DNA from: Beijerinckiaceae bacterium | GTDB lineage: Bacteria; Pseudomonadota; Alphaproteobacteria; Rhizobiales; Beijerinckiaceae | DNA length: 37,071 nt | Reading direction: 5' to 3' | NCBI GenBank assembly: GCA_030684835.1 | Contig: JAUXWZ010000003.1 | Span: 1-37,071 of the forward strand | Part shown: piece by piece, positions 7,618 through 15,114 of the stretch | Numbering within the stretch: position 1 is the first letter of the stretch | Layout: each line of letters begins with the position of its first letter | Translations under genes and position numbers: made by a program | The notes under the pieces: generated by a model | Database searches by the model: none | Seen by the model: the letters and a program-made list of their open reading frames with translations, nothing else | What the model was told of the DNA's origin: nothing

Positions 7618-8652
7618 ATGATGAGGCTGAGCCAGCGCCTGGCTGTTTGGACGCTTGCGTCCGCTGCTGCATGCTTCGCAACCGACGGGTTCGCGAACGA
7701 TTTCTACAAAGGCAAGACGATCAAACTTATCATTGGCAGCGGCGAGGCGAGCGGGGTCGATATCCTCGGTCGCGTGGCGGCGCGCCATCTGCCCAAGCAT
7801 ATTCCCGGAGGGCCGGTGATCGTGTCGCAGAATATGCCTGCGCCCGAATCTATCGCCGCCGCCAACCACGTTTTCAACATCGCTGAAGCGGATGGACTCA
7901 CGATTGGCGCAGGCTCGTCCGGACTCTTCAGCCGCGCGATCTCCCAGCCGAACATCCGTTTTGATCTTTCGAAGTTCACATGGATCGCCAACATTTATAG
8001 CGCGACTGTCGTCTTCTGGATGCGAACGGACTTCCAGTGCCAGACGTTCGAGCAATTGCGTAATTGTCCCGAGCCCATCAAGTTTGGCGCAACGGCACGA
8101 GGCTCCACCGGCTATGGCCTGGTGCCGGAACTATTGAAGGACTCCCTCGGGCTCAAGATGGACATCATCTATGGGTATCGGAACGCCGACGTCGATCTTG
8201 CTGTCGAGCGCAACGAGGTCCATGCGTCGGGAGGCGATCTTATCGGCTTCATGGGTTCACGCCCGCGACAGTTGATGGAGGAGGGCAAGGCGAAAATCCT
8301 GCTGCAGGTCGCGGGGCGCAAGAACCCGGAACTGGAGAAATACAACGTCGCGTGGTCGATGGACGTTGTGCCCGACAGTCACAAGCCGCTGTTCAAAATG
8401 CTCAACCCGATCCTCGATCTGGCGCGGCCTTATTTCGCGCCGCCAAACGTGCCGGCTGATCGCACGGCGATCCTGCGTGAAGGGTTCGTCAAGCTCGTCA
8501 ACGATCAGGACTTCCGCGCCGACATGAAGAAGGTCGCCGGCATCACGCCGTCTCTCGTACGCGGTGAGGAGATGGCCGCCAACATTAAGGAAATGCTGGA
8601 TCAGCCACCCGAGGTGAAGGACAAGGTCATTCGTCTGCTACAGGGCAAATGA
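7618..8652 (+). CDS. Bug/TctC-family tripartite tricarboxylate receptor (orphan)
   Basis: A 344-residue periplasmic carboxylate-binding protein. It starts at ATG 7618 behind GAGGAGG with good spacing, and a signal peptide ends near GFAND. The family core is visible as FYKGKTIKLIIGSGEASG, then ARHLPKHIPGGPVIV and ANHVFNIAEADG. Where most members have PGGG or GAGG in the first ligand loop, this one has GSGEASGVD, and the second loop reads MPAPESIAAAN instead of MPGAGG, so its ligand may differ. No membrane partners are present. It ends 22 bases before the stop of the convergent E1-beta gene, sharing a hairpin with it, and lies next to the E1 pair, which suggests (inference) delivery of the substrate of that pathway. 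Confidence 0.87.
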   Translation: MMRLSQRLAVWTLASAAACFATDGFANDFYKGKTIKLIIGSGEASGVDILGRVAARHLPKHIPGGPVIVSQNMPAPESIAAANHVFNIAEADGLTIGAGSSGLFSRAISQPNIRFDLSKFTWIANIYSATVVFWMRTDFQCQTFEQLRNCPEPIKFGATARGSTGYGLVPELLKDSLGLKMDIIYGYRNADVDLAVERNEVHASGGDLIGFMGSRPRQLMEEGKAKILLQVAGRKNPELEKYNVAWSMDVVPDSHKPLFKMLNPILDLARPYFAPPNVPADRTAILREGFVKLVNDQDFRADMKKVAGITPSLVRGEEMAANIKEMLDQPPEVKDKVIRLLQGK

Positions 8653-8661
8653 CGCAGCTTT

Positions 8662-8689
8662 GCGTGCGTGCGCTTTAGCGCCCGCACGC
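8662..8689. terminator. hairpin shared by convergent genes
   Basis: A 12-bp stem with one mismatch (8662-8673 with 8678-8689) closes a TTTA loop. The loop holds the TAA stop codon (8675-8677) of the opposing E1-beta gene. No strong T-run follows. Confidence 0.45.
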
Positions 8690-9649
8690 CTTGCGGCATG
8701 CATCGGCAATCTTCGAGACGCCAGGCGTAATCGCTTTCTCAAGCGGCGGGCTGAAGGGCACCGGCGTCATGGGCCGCGCGACACGAACAGGCGCCGCCTT
8801 CAACGCGCTCCACGCATGAATCGAAACCGTCGCGATCAATTCCGAGGCGACGCCACAGATCTCATACGTTTCGTCCGCCGCAACCATGCGGCCGGTTTTA
8901 CGCACTGATGCGACGATGGTGTCGACATCGAGCGGCGCTATAGAGCGAATGTCCACCACCTCAACGTCAATGCCTTCCTTCGCGAGTTCCTTTGCGGCTT
9001 CCAGCGCATCGACGACGCTGCGCGAACAGGCGATCACGCTCACATCCTTGCCTTGTCGCTTCACCTCCGCCTTGCCCAGCGGGATCATGTAGTCTTCTTC
9101 GGGCACATCCTCGGTAAGGCCAAGCAGCAGTGCGTGCTGCACGACGATGGTCGGATTGTCGCTCGCCATCGCCGCGCGAATGAGACCCTTGGCGTCGCGC
9201 GGGCCGGACGGCATCACGATTTCAAGCCCGGGATTGTTGGCGTACATGGCGTAGGGACTGCCCGAATGCTGCGGCCCGCCGCCACCGCGTATGCCGTGAA
9301 AAAGATGGAACGTAACGGGCGCCTTGATCTGCCCATTTGACATGTAATGCACGTTTGCGGCTTCGTTGATGAACTGGTTCCACGCCTCGTACGCAAACAC
9401 CGCCGTTCCGTAGTGAACGAAGGGACGCATGCCGGTCATCGCGGCCCCAACGCCTAGCTGCGCGACGGCGGCTTCCGAGGTTGGCGGATCAACAATGCGC
9501 GCAGCGAATTCAGCCTTCAGTCGATCCTCAGCATGATGCTCGGGCCCATGCCCGGCCATGCCGCGGCCAATAATCGTGGCCTTCGGGTCTTTGCGCAGGC
9601 TCCAGATCAAACCGTCGATCAGGGCTTCCGCCAGATTCATCTGCGGCAT
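8675..9649 (-). CDS. E1 beta subunit, 2-oxoacid/acetoin dehydrogenase type (divergent)
   Basis: A 324-residue transketolase-like E1 beta subunit (pyrimidine domain plus C-terminal transketolase domain). Family marks: PPTSEAAVAQLGVGAAMTG with the cofactor-activating Glu at 59, NEAANVHYMSNG, the GPQHSGSP segment, and VEVVDIRSIAPLD before the C-terminal domain. It differs from standard members near the N-terminus, with IIGRGMAGHGP in place of the usual GEDV. In the family it pairs with an alpha subunit to decarboxylate a 2-oxo acid or acetoin on TPP, normally handing the acyl group to a lipoyl E2. It lies 16 bases downstream of its alpha gene in one operon, with GGAG as ribosome binding site. 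Substrate and acceptor are unknown because no E2 gene is visible. Confidence 0.88.
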   Translation of the reverse strand: MPQMNLAEALIDGLIWSLRKDPKATIIGRGMAGHGPEHHAEDRLKAEFAARIVDPPTSEAAVAQLGVGAAMTGMRPFVHYGTAVFAYEAWNQFINEAANVHYMSNGQIKAPVTFHLFHGIRGGGGPQHSGSPYAMYANNPGLEIVMPSGPRDAKGLIRAAMASDNPTIVVQHALLLGLTEDVPEEDYMIPLGKAEVKRQGKDVSVIACSRSVVDALEAAKELAKEGIDVEVVDIRSIAPLDVDTIVASVRKTGRMVAADETYEICGVASELIATVSIHAWSALKAAPVRVARPMTPVPFSPPLEKAITPGVSKIADACRKACGR

Positions 9650-9665
9650 TCTATTGCTCCGGAAT

Positions 9666-10667
9666 TCAGGCGAAGACGCCGGTGAAGGCGGCGGCGGGTT
9701 CAGGGAAGGGGGATGCTTCGGCGAATGCGCTCGCGTCTTCCATCAACTTGGTGACGCGCGCATCCAGCGCGGCGAGTTCATCGCGCGTGGCGGTCCCGCT
9801 CTCCACAAAAACGCGCGTTGCGCGCAAGATGGGATCGTAGCTCTTGATCCACTCAGCGTGCTTGCCGCTAATTCTCTCCTGCTCAAAGGCGAGCGCCAGA
9901 TCGGTGACGCCGGTGGGGAAGGCGGCGGTGACCTGGTGGGAACCTGGCCAACGCTCCAGCGTGCATTCGACGAAGACTGGCTTGCCGGTGGTGCGAACCC
10001 GCTCTGCCGCCTGCGCGAACATGACCCGCGCGGCGTCGGCGTCCGCGCCGTCCACGATCATGTTCTCAATCTGCAGCGCTTGGGGAATATCGCGCAGCTT
10101 TGCAGCGGCGAGCATGGACGAGGGGCGCTGGCCCGCCTTTGAATTGTTCTCGCAGACAAACAGAACTGGCAGTTCGAACACCGACGCCAGATTGAGCGCC
10201 TCGTAACAGACGCCTTCATCCAGCGTGCCGTCGCCAAAATGCGCGAACGAAATGCTCTTAGCCCCTTGCAGCTTCAATCCGTAAGCGGCGCCCGTGGCGA
10301 GCGCGATCGAACCGCCGACCATCGCCGATGTTGATTGCATGCCAGTCGACGCATCGCACAGATGCCAGGAGCCGCCCTTGCCGCCGTTCAGCCCATCCCT
10401 GCGGCCGAGAATTTCGGCGAACGCGCGGCCCGGATCAGCGCCCGTGGCGATGACGTAGCCGTGGTTGCGGTGGGTGGTGTGAATCTTGTCGCTCGGCTGC
10501 ATGGCCAGCGCGACCGCAGACCCTGTGGCCTCGTGGCCGATGTGCAGGTGCTGGCGCCCGATATACTCGTGCTTCTGGGCGAGACGGATGACCATCTCCT
10601 CGAAGCGGCGCATGCGCAGCATGCGTTCAAACTGCGCAAGTTGAACCTCGCGCGTAGCGCCCGTCAT
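9666..10667 (-). CDS. E1 alpha subunit, 2-oxoacid/acetoin dehydrogenase type (divergent)
   Basis: A 333-residue TPP-binding E1 alpha subunit. The start is ATG 10665-10667, with GGGAGGT 7-8 bases upstream; the longer frame to 10709 adds residues that do not fit the family. Visible: GHEATGSAVAL (44-54), HTTHRNHGYVIATG with the active-site-region histidines, and the TPP/Mg motif GDGTLDEG (145-152) ending ENN (173-175). The loop after ECTLERW reads PGSHQVTA where ordinary members have GGHHVGD-like sequence, so this pair belongs to a divergent subgroup compared with the pair at 11733-13707. First gene of an alpha-beta operon behind a good TTGACA promoter, divergent from the dienelactone-hydrolase-family gene. 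Confidence 0.88.
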   Translation of the reverse strand: MTGATREVQLAQFERMLRMRRFEEMVIRLAQKHEYIGRQHLHIGHEATGSAVALAMQPSDKIHTTHRNHGYVIATGADPGRAFAEILGRRDGLNGGKGGSWHLCDASTGMQSTSAMVGGSIALATGAAYGLKLQGAKSISFAHFGDGTLDEGVCYEALNLASVFELPVLFVCENNSKAGQRPSSMLAAAKLRDIPQALQIENMIVDGADADAARVMFAQAAERVRTTGKPVFVECTLERWPGSHQVTAAFPTGVTDLALAFEQERISGKHAEWIKSYDPILRATRVFVESGTATRDELAALDARVTKLMEDASAFAEASPFPEPAAAFTGVFA

Positions 10668-10718
10668 CGCGAAACCTCCCGTGCTGCGCGCTCTTGTTGA
10701 TCGCGGCATGCGGGCGCT

Positions 10719-10746
10719 AGATTAGGTCCGGCCTACGTATTGTCAA
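10719..10746 (-). promoter_or_regulatory. sigma-70 promoter of the divergent E1 operon
   Basis: On the minus strand a perfect -35 TTGACA (10746-10741) is followed after 16 bases by TAATCT (10724-10719). The leader to the E1 alpha start at 10667 would be about 45 bases. Confidence 0.6.
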
Positions 10747-10835
10747 CGGCGCCGGGTGCGTTGATTCTGCGCGGCGAGTGCGGGTAGAGTGCGCGCCAGC
10801 CCACCACGGCGAAGAAGAACAACCCGGAGGAAATC

Positions 10836-11708
10836 ATGAACGATATGCCGAGAATTACGCAGGAAATGATCGACCTGTATGATCATTTCACGCACGTATC
10901 GACCGACAAGGTCGCCTATCTCGACAAGCTCACGGCGCTCGTCGGCTCGAGGGCGGCCGCCGAGGCGATCACCTCGCAGATCGCCGCCAACAAGATGTCG
11001 GCTCCGATTGCCGCCGTGGACGACCCGCGCCTCACCATCGAGAAGGTGACATTCGGCGAGAACATGACCAGCTACCTCGCCAAGCCCAAGAACGCTTCAG
11101 GCAAGCTGCCGTGCGTTGTAGTGGTGCATGAGAACCGCGGCCTTGTTCCTCACATCGAAGATGTGGCGCGCCGCGTTGCGCTTGAAGGCTTCATTGCGCT
11201 CGCGCCCGACTTCCTGCAGCCGCTTGGCGGCACACCGGAAGATGAAGATGTTGGCCGTGACATGATCGGCAAGCTCGATCGCGCCGAGACGGTGAAGAAT
11301 GCTGTCGCCGCTGTCGCGTATCTCAAGAAGCATTCAGATGGTAACGGCAAGGTCGGCGCTGTCGGCTTCTGCTGGGGTGGCGGCATTGTTAACGCTGCGG
11401 CGGTCGCGTCCGGCGATCAACTCGACGCATGTGTCGCCTATTATGGCGCGCAGCCCAAAGCTGACGACGTTTCGAAGATAAAGGCGAACATGATGCTGCA
11501 CTACGCTGGCCTCGATGAGCGCATCAACGCGGGCATCGACGCTTTCAGGGCTGCGCTTGAAGCCAACAAGACGCCGCACGAAATTTTCGTGTACGAGGGC
11601 GCCCAGCACGCCTTCAATAACGACACGACCGAGGCCCGCTACCACAAGGAAGCGGCCGACCTCGCCTGGTCACGCACCATCAGCCTGTTCAAGAAGACGC
11701 TGGGCTAA
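10836..11708 (+). CDS. dienelactone hydrolase family protein
   Basis: A 290-residue alpha/beta hydrolase with the Cys-His-Asp triad of dienelactone hydrolases: nucleophile C179 in GFCWGGG, D227 in YAGLDERI, and H258 in EGAQHAFNND. The HENRG element (E99), which holds the resting cysteine in the family, is present. A 60-residue N-terminal helical extension precedes the hydrolase domain, as in the YghX-like branch. It has no signal peptide, so it is cytoplasmic. Start: ATG with GGAGGAAA upstream. In aromatic degradation such enzymes open dienelactones, but the family also holds general esterases and substrate here is unproven. It is divergent from one E1 operon and convergent with the other. 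Confidence 0.88.
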   Translation: MNDMPRITQEMIDLYDHFTHVSTDKVAYLDKLTALVGSRAAAEAITSQIAANKMSAPIAAVDDPRLTIEKVTFGENMTSYLAKPKNASGKLPCVVVVHENRGLVPHIEDVARRVALEGFIALAPDFLQPLGGTPEDEDVGRDMIGKLDRAETVKNAVAAVAYLKKHSDGNGKVGAVGFCWGGGIVNAAAVASGDQLDACVAYYGAQPKADDVSKIKANMMLHYAGLDERINAGIDAFRAALEANKTPHEIFVYEGAQHAFNNDTTEARYHKEAADLAWSRTISLFKKTLG

Positions 11709-11727
11709 AGGCCTTTCTGCGCTAACG

Positions 11728-11761
11728 GGCCGTCAGGACAACAACGTCCTGACGGCCTTTT
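11728..11761 (+). terminator. rho-independent terminator of the hydrolase gene
   Basis: A perfect 12-bp stem (11728-11739 with 11746-11757, arm GGCCGTCAGGAC), loop AACAAC and TTTT. The arms also encode the last codons and the stop (11733-11735) of the convergent E1 beta gene. Confidence 0.8.
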
Positions 11762-12716
11762 CTATGCGTGCCGCGTCCGGTCGCCAGAGCGGCTCAAGCG
11801 TACGACTGATCGGCACGGGCGTATCAGCGGCGCCAAGGCGCATCACAGGGGCGTCGAGCCAATCGAACGCGTCCTCATTGATGATCGACGCAATCTCCCC
11901 CGTCACCCCATAGGAACGTGGCGCGCCGTCAATGACGATGGCGCGGTGTGTCTTGCGCACCGACTGTAGCAACGCTTCCTGATCAAGCGGAACGAGGGTG
12001 CGCGGGTCGATCACCTCGGCCTCAATGCCGTCAGCGGCAAGCCGCTTCGCCGCGTCGAGCGCGAATTGCGCCATGCGCCCGATCGCGATGAGCGTCACAT
12101 CGCTACCCTCGCGCAGCACGCGCGCCTTGCCGATAGGGACCAGCGGAATGTCGGCGTCAACAGCGCCTTTCGCAGGGTAGAGCATCCGGTCTTCAAAGAA
12201 GAGTACGGGATCATTGTCGCGGATTGCCGCGCGCATCAGGCCGGCCGCGTCGGCGGGATTTGACGGCACGACGACCTTGAGGCCGGGCACATGCGCCGCC
12301 CACGCGTAAAAGCCCTGCGAATGTTGTGGCCCGAGGTTTGCTCCTGTGCCCATGGTCGTGCGCAGCACCAGAGGCACGCTGGCGCGGCCGTTCGACATGT
12401 AGCGAACTTTCGCCGCCTGATTGACGAGTTGATCCATACACAGCGTCATGAAGTCGCCGAACATGACTTCAAACACCGGGCGCGCGCCCGCCATCGCAGC
12501 CCCGATCGCCATGCCAAAGGCGCCCGGTTCAGAGATCGGCGTATCGATGATCCGCGTGGCGCCGAATGTCTTGAACAACCCTTCTGTCTGCTTGAACACG
12601 CCGCCGGCGGCGCCAACGTCCTCGCCAATCAGCATGACATTTGGGTCAGCGTGCATTTCAAGGAACAGCGCTTCGAGCACCGCTTCGCGGAATGAGAGGA
12701 CGCGCGGCTCAACCAT
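11733..12716 (-). CDS. E1 beta subunit, pyruvate/acetoin dehydrogenase type (canonical)
   Basis: A 327-residue E1 beta subunit with conventional motifs: LIGEDVGAAGGVFKQTEGL near residue 30, DTPISEPGAFGMAIGAAMAG with the cofactor-activating Glu at 63, NQAAKVRYMSNG, NLGPQHSQGFYAW and AEVIDPRTLVPLD. ATG 12714-12716 is chosen because GGAG lies 7 bases upstream; an ATG six bases earlier is too close to it. The start overlaps the stop of the alpha gene by 8 bases, so the two are translationally coupled. The product should pair with that alpha subunit to decarboxylate pyruvate, a branched-chain 2-oxo acid or acetoin on TPP. No lipoyl E2 or E3 gene is visible. Its last codons lie in the terminator of the hydrolase gene. 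Confidence 0.9.
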   Translation of the reverse strand: MVEPRVLSFREAVLEALFLEMHADPNVMLIGEDVGAAGGVFKQTEGLFKTFGATRIIDTPISEPGAFGMAIGAAMAGARPVFEVMFGDFMTLCMDQLVNQAAKVRYMSNGRASVPLVLRTTMGTGANLGPQHSQGFYAWAAHVPGLKVVVPSNPADAAGLMRAAIRDNDPVLFFEDRMLYPAKGAVDADIPLVPIGKARVLREGSDVTLIAIGRMAQFALDAAKRLAADGIEAEVIDPRTLVPLDQEALLQSVRKTHRAIVIDGAPRSYGVTGEIASIINEDAFDWLDAPVMRLGAADTPVPISRTLEPLWRPDAARIEKAVRTLLS

Positions 12717-13707
12717 GGACATGCTCCGCAAGCCGCGTCGCGGCGGGCTCTGGCGCATTGCGCACGCGCTCAACGGCGACCCGCACTTGCGTTGTGATCT
12801 GCGCTTCAAGGGTCTTGAGTTTGACGGCGGTGGTCAGCCCTTCGGCGATCAACCGCTTGGCTGATTTCGGGATGGGATCGCGCGCAAGCCACCGCTTTGT
12901 CTCCGCATCCGCCTTGTAATCCTGCTTGTCCCCGACATGGTGGCCCCCAAACCGCCACGTGTTGCAGACGATGAATGAGGGGCCCTTGCCAGCGCGCGCT
13001 CGCGTGACGGCGCGCTGCGTTGTCGTAAACACCGTGCGCACGTCCATGCCGTCGATCATTTTCGAAGGGATGCCGAAAACCTCCCCGCGCGCGACGATAC
13101 TTGGCCCTGCCGTCACATCGTCAATAGCTGTGAATTCGCCAAATCCGTTATTCTCGCAAACGAACACGACCGGCAGTTTCCAGATCGCGGTCATGTTCAT
13201 GCATTCATGCAGCAGGCCCTGATTGAGCGCTCCGTCGCCAAAGAAGCACACGAAGACTTCATCACCGCCGCGGGCCCGTGCGGCAAGCGCCGCCCCTGCC
13301 GCCAGCGGAATGCCTCCGCCAACAATGCCATTTGTGCCAAGGTTCCCGTTGTCGAGGTCGATAAAATGCATGGAGCCGCTGCGTCCGCCACAGAGTCCCG
13401 CTTCCTTGCCGAGGATTTCACCAAGCAGCGAAGCCACGTCCGCGCCTTTTGCCAGGCAATGCCCATGGCCGCGATGATGGCTCGCAATCATGTCGCCCTT
13501 TGCGAGCGCCGCGATGACGCCGACATTCGTCGCTTCCTGTCCCGCGCATAAATGCACAAGGCCCGGCACGGCGCCTGCCGTCGCCAGAGATCGAACCGCT
13601 TCCTCGAAATGCCGTATCAGGAGCATGGTGCGATGCATGCCAAGCCAATCCGGCGAGGTTTTTTCGGGTCTGCCGGAGGCAGCCGCCATACGTGTCGTTT
13701 GCTTCAT
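12709..13707 (-). CDS. E1 alpha subunit, pyruvate/acetoin dehydrogenase type (canonical)
   Basis: A 332-residue TPP-binding E1 alpha subunit with standard motifs: HLCAGQEATNVGV, ASHHRGHGHCLAKG, GGRSGSMHF, the TPP/Mg motif GDGALNQG (157-164) ending ENN (185-187), and the regulatory-loop region TWRFGGHHVGD. The start is uncertain: ATG 13707 (MKQTTRM) lacks a clear ribosome binding site, while TTG 13731 has GAGG close upstream. It is followed by, and overlaps, the beta gene. Compared with the pair at 8675-10667 it looks like an ordinary pyruvate or acetoin dehydrogenase component. It is divergent from the M29/NicX-like gene. Confidence 0.88.
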   Translation of the reverse strand: MKQTTRMAAASGRPEKTSPDWLGMHRTMLLIRHFEEAVRSLATAGAVPGLVHLCAGQEATNVGVIAALAKGDMIASHHRGHGHCLAKGADVASLLGEILGKEAGLCGGRSGSMHFIDLDNGNLGTNGIVGGGIPLAAGAALAARARGGDEVFVCFFGDGALNQGLLHECMNMTAIWKLPVVFVCENNGFGEFTAIDDVTAGPSIVARGEVFGIPSKMIDGMDVRTVFTTTQRAVTRARAGKGPSFIVCNTWRFGGHHVGDKQDYKADAETKRWLARDPIPKSAKRLIAEGLTTAVKLKTLEAQITTQVRVAVERVRNAPEPAATRLAEHVHG

Positions 13708-13861
13708 GGGTGGCCCTGGCGGAGCTTCCAAAGCCTCGCCTGTTTCCTCACTGTGCGGGGCTTTGAGGCGCGCCCGCTTGGTTGACTTTGTGCAACGGGA
13801 TCAATTACCGTCCACAATCACAATAGCGTTCGATAAACAGGACGCAACAGCGGAGGAAATT

Positions 13862-15055
13862 ATGGCTTTCCGGGGCCCAACGTCGGCAGACATTATCGCA
13901 TCGAAATTTGCTACCGCGATGCCCGCAGAGGTGACGCTGCCGCAAGCAGATACGCGCCATTATTTCCAGGCCATCGACAACATGATCAACGTGTTTGCGA
14001 TCAAGCCGGACGACAAGGTTCTGTTTCTCACTGATCCACTGCTGGACCGGCGCATCGTCGATTGCATCACGGGCGTCGCAAACTCGCGTGGCGTTTTCCC
14101 GCGTGAGTTCATGGCGCCCTCCACCCAGCTTCCCGATTGCCCGGACGAAGTGCGCGCACTTGTCGAGGACGCGACCTTTGTCGTCTCCTCGTGGTTTTGT
14201 TCCGTCAACTCGCCATTGTTCGTGAAGCTGCGCAAGGAAAAGGGCCAGCGCTGGGTGAAGATCACCTATTTCCGCAATCTCGATCTGCTGCAGACGGCGC
14301 AAGCCCGCTTCCCCGTCGATCTCGTCGGCGAGATCGTGCGCGCCACCGCCCGCCTGTATCCCAAGGATCACGATTTCGACATGCACTTCTCCTGCCCGCG
14401 CGGCAGCGACCTCACCATCAAGTTCACGCCGCCGATGGTGAAGGGGCTCCTGTCTAACAATCGCTGGCTGGGTCAGCAGCGCGCCGATCAGCCCGGCTGC
14501 TACGTGCATTACATGCCCACGCACGGCCCCAATCTTTATGACCGCAATTGCTTCCCCGGCGGCGGCCACACCAAGCCGAAGATGGCGGGCATTGTCTATC
14601 CGCAATGGGCGATCGGTTTTCAGAAACCCTTCGAGGAAAAGATCGGCATTGAATACAAGGATGGCCTCGTCGTGAAAGTCCACGGCAAGTCAGATGAAGC
14701 GCGCATCCTGGATGAAATGCTGGTCGATGGGCAGGCCGAGCTTCACGAACTGGGCTGCGGGTTCAATCCGAAGTATCCGCGCTACAAGGCCTATCCTGCA
14801 GGCTCAAACGCTCCCGGCGCCCTTCATTGGGGCACAGACGGCAAGTTTCCGAGCGAATACATGCAGCGCGTGGTGCCGAAGTGGGAAGAGCCCGCCACGC
14901 ATCAGGATTGCGTGATGTTCGACATGACGGTGAAGGCAGGTAACACGACGCTCATCGACAACGGCTTCCTCATGGCTTTGCGCGATCCGAAAGTCGTTGA
15001 AATGGCGAGCCAGTTTGGCAACCCGAAGGAATTGCTCGAAACATTCGTCGAATAA
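13862..15055 (+). CDS. M29 aminopeptidase / NicX-like metalloenzyme
   Basis: A 397-residue cytoplasmic protein starting at ATG 13862 behind GCGGAGGAAA; the open frame continues upstream to 13490 only as a shadow of the E1 alpha gene. The C-terminal half resembles the fold shared by M29 aminopeptidases and the iron-dependent 2,5-dihydroxypyridine dioxygenase NicX. It has CFPGGGHTKP (about 229-238), HELG (295-298), LHWGTD (H322, D326) and an HxD pair in ATHQDC (H347, D349), which would supply metal ligands. The glutamate usual in the FPGGE element is replaced by Gly-His. Ring cleavage or peptidase activity cannot be decided from sequence. Its position beside a Bug receptor and a dienelactone-hydrolase-like gene favours a catabolic role (inference). 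Confidence 0.7.
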   Translation: MAFRGPTSADIIASKFATAMPAEVTLPQADTRHYFQAIDNMINVFAIKPDDKVLFLTDPLLDRRIVDCITGVANSRGVFPREFMAPSTQLPDCPDEVRALVEDATFVVSSWFCSVNSPLFVKLRKEKGQRWVKITYFRNLDLLQTAQARFPVDLVGEIVRATARLYPKDHDFDMHFSCPRGSDLTIKFTPPMVKGLLSNNRWLGQQRADQPGCYVHYMPTHGPNLYDRNCFPGGGHTKPKMAGIVYPQWAIGFQKPFEEKIGIEYKDGLVVKVHGKSDEARILDEMLVDGQAELHELGCGFNPKYPRYKAYPAGSNAPGALHWGTDGKFPSEYMQRVVPKWEEPATHQDCVMFDMTVKAGNTTLIDNGFLMALRDPKVVEMASQFGNPKELLETFVE

Positions 15056-15071
15056 CAAATCAAATTTACGA

Positions 15072-15096
15072 CGCCCCGCCCAAGGAAGGCGGGGCG
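15072..15096 (+). other. intergenic hairpin between M29-like gene and Bug receptor
   Basis: CGCCCCGCC (15072-15080) pairs perfectly with GGCGGGGCG (15088-15096) over a 7-base loop, 18 bases before the receptor start. There is no T-run, so it is more likely an RNA processing or stabilising element in a bicistronic mRNA than a terminator. Confidence 0.45.
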
Positions 15097-15114
15097 CACA
15101 AAAAGGGAGAGACC

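Noticed and set aside
13490-13861. Upstream extension of the M29-like gene
   Set aside because: The added sequence is antisense to the E1 alpha gene, and the ATG at 13862 has a strong ribosome binding site.
15072-15096. Intrinsic terminator after the M29-like gene
   Set aside because: A perfect stem but no T-run on either strand, and the next gene starts 18 bases later in the same direction.
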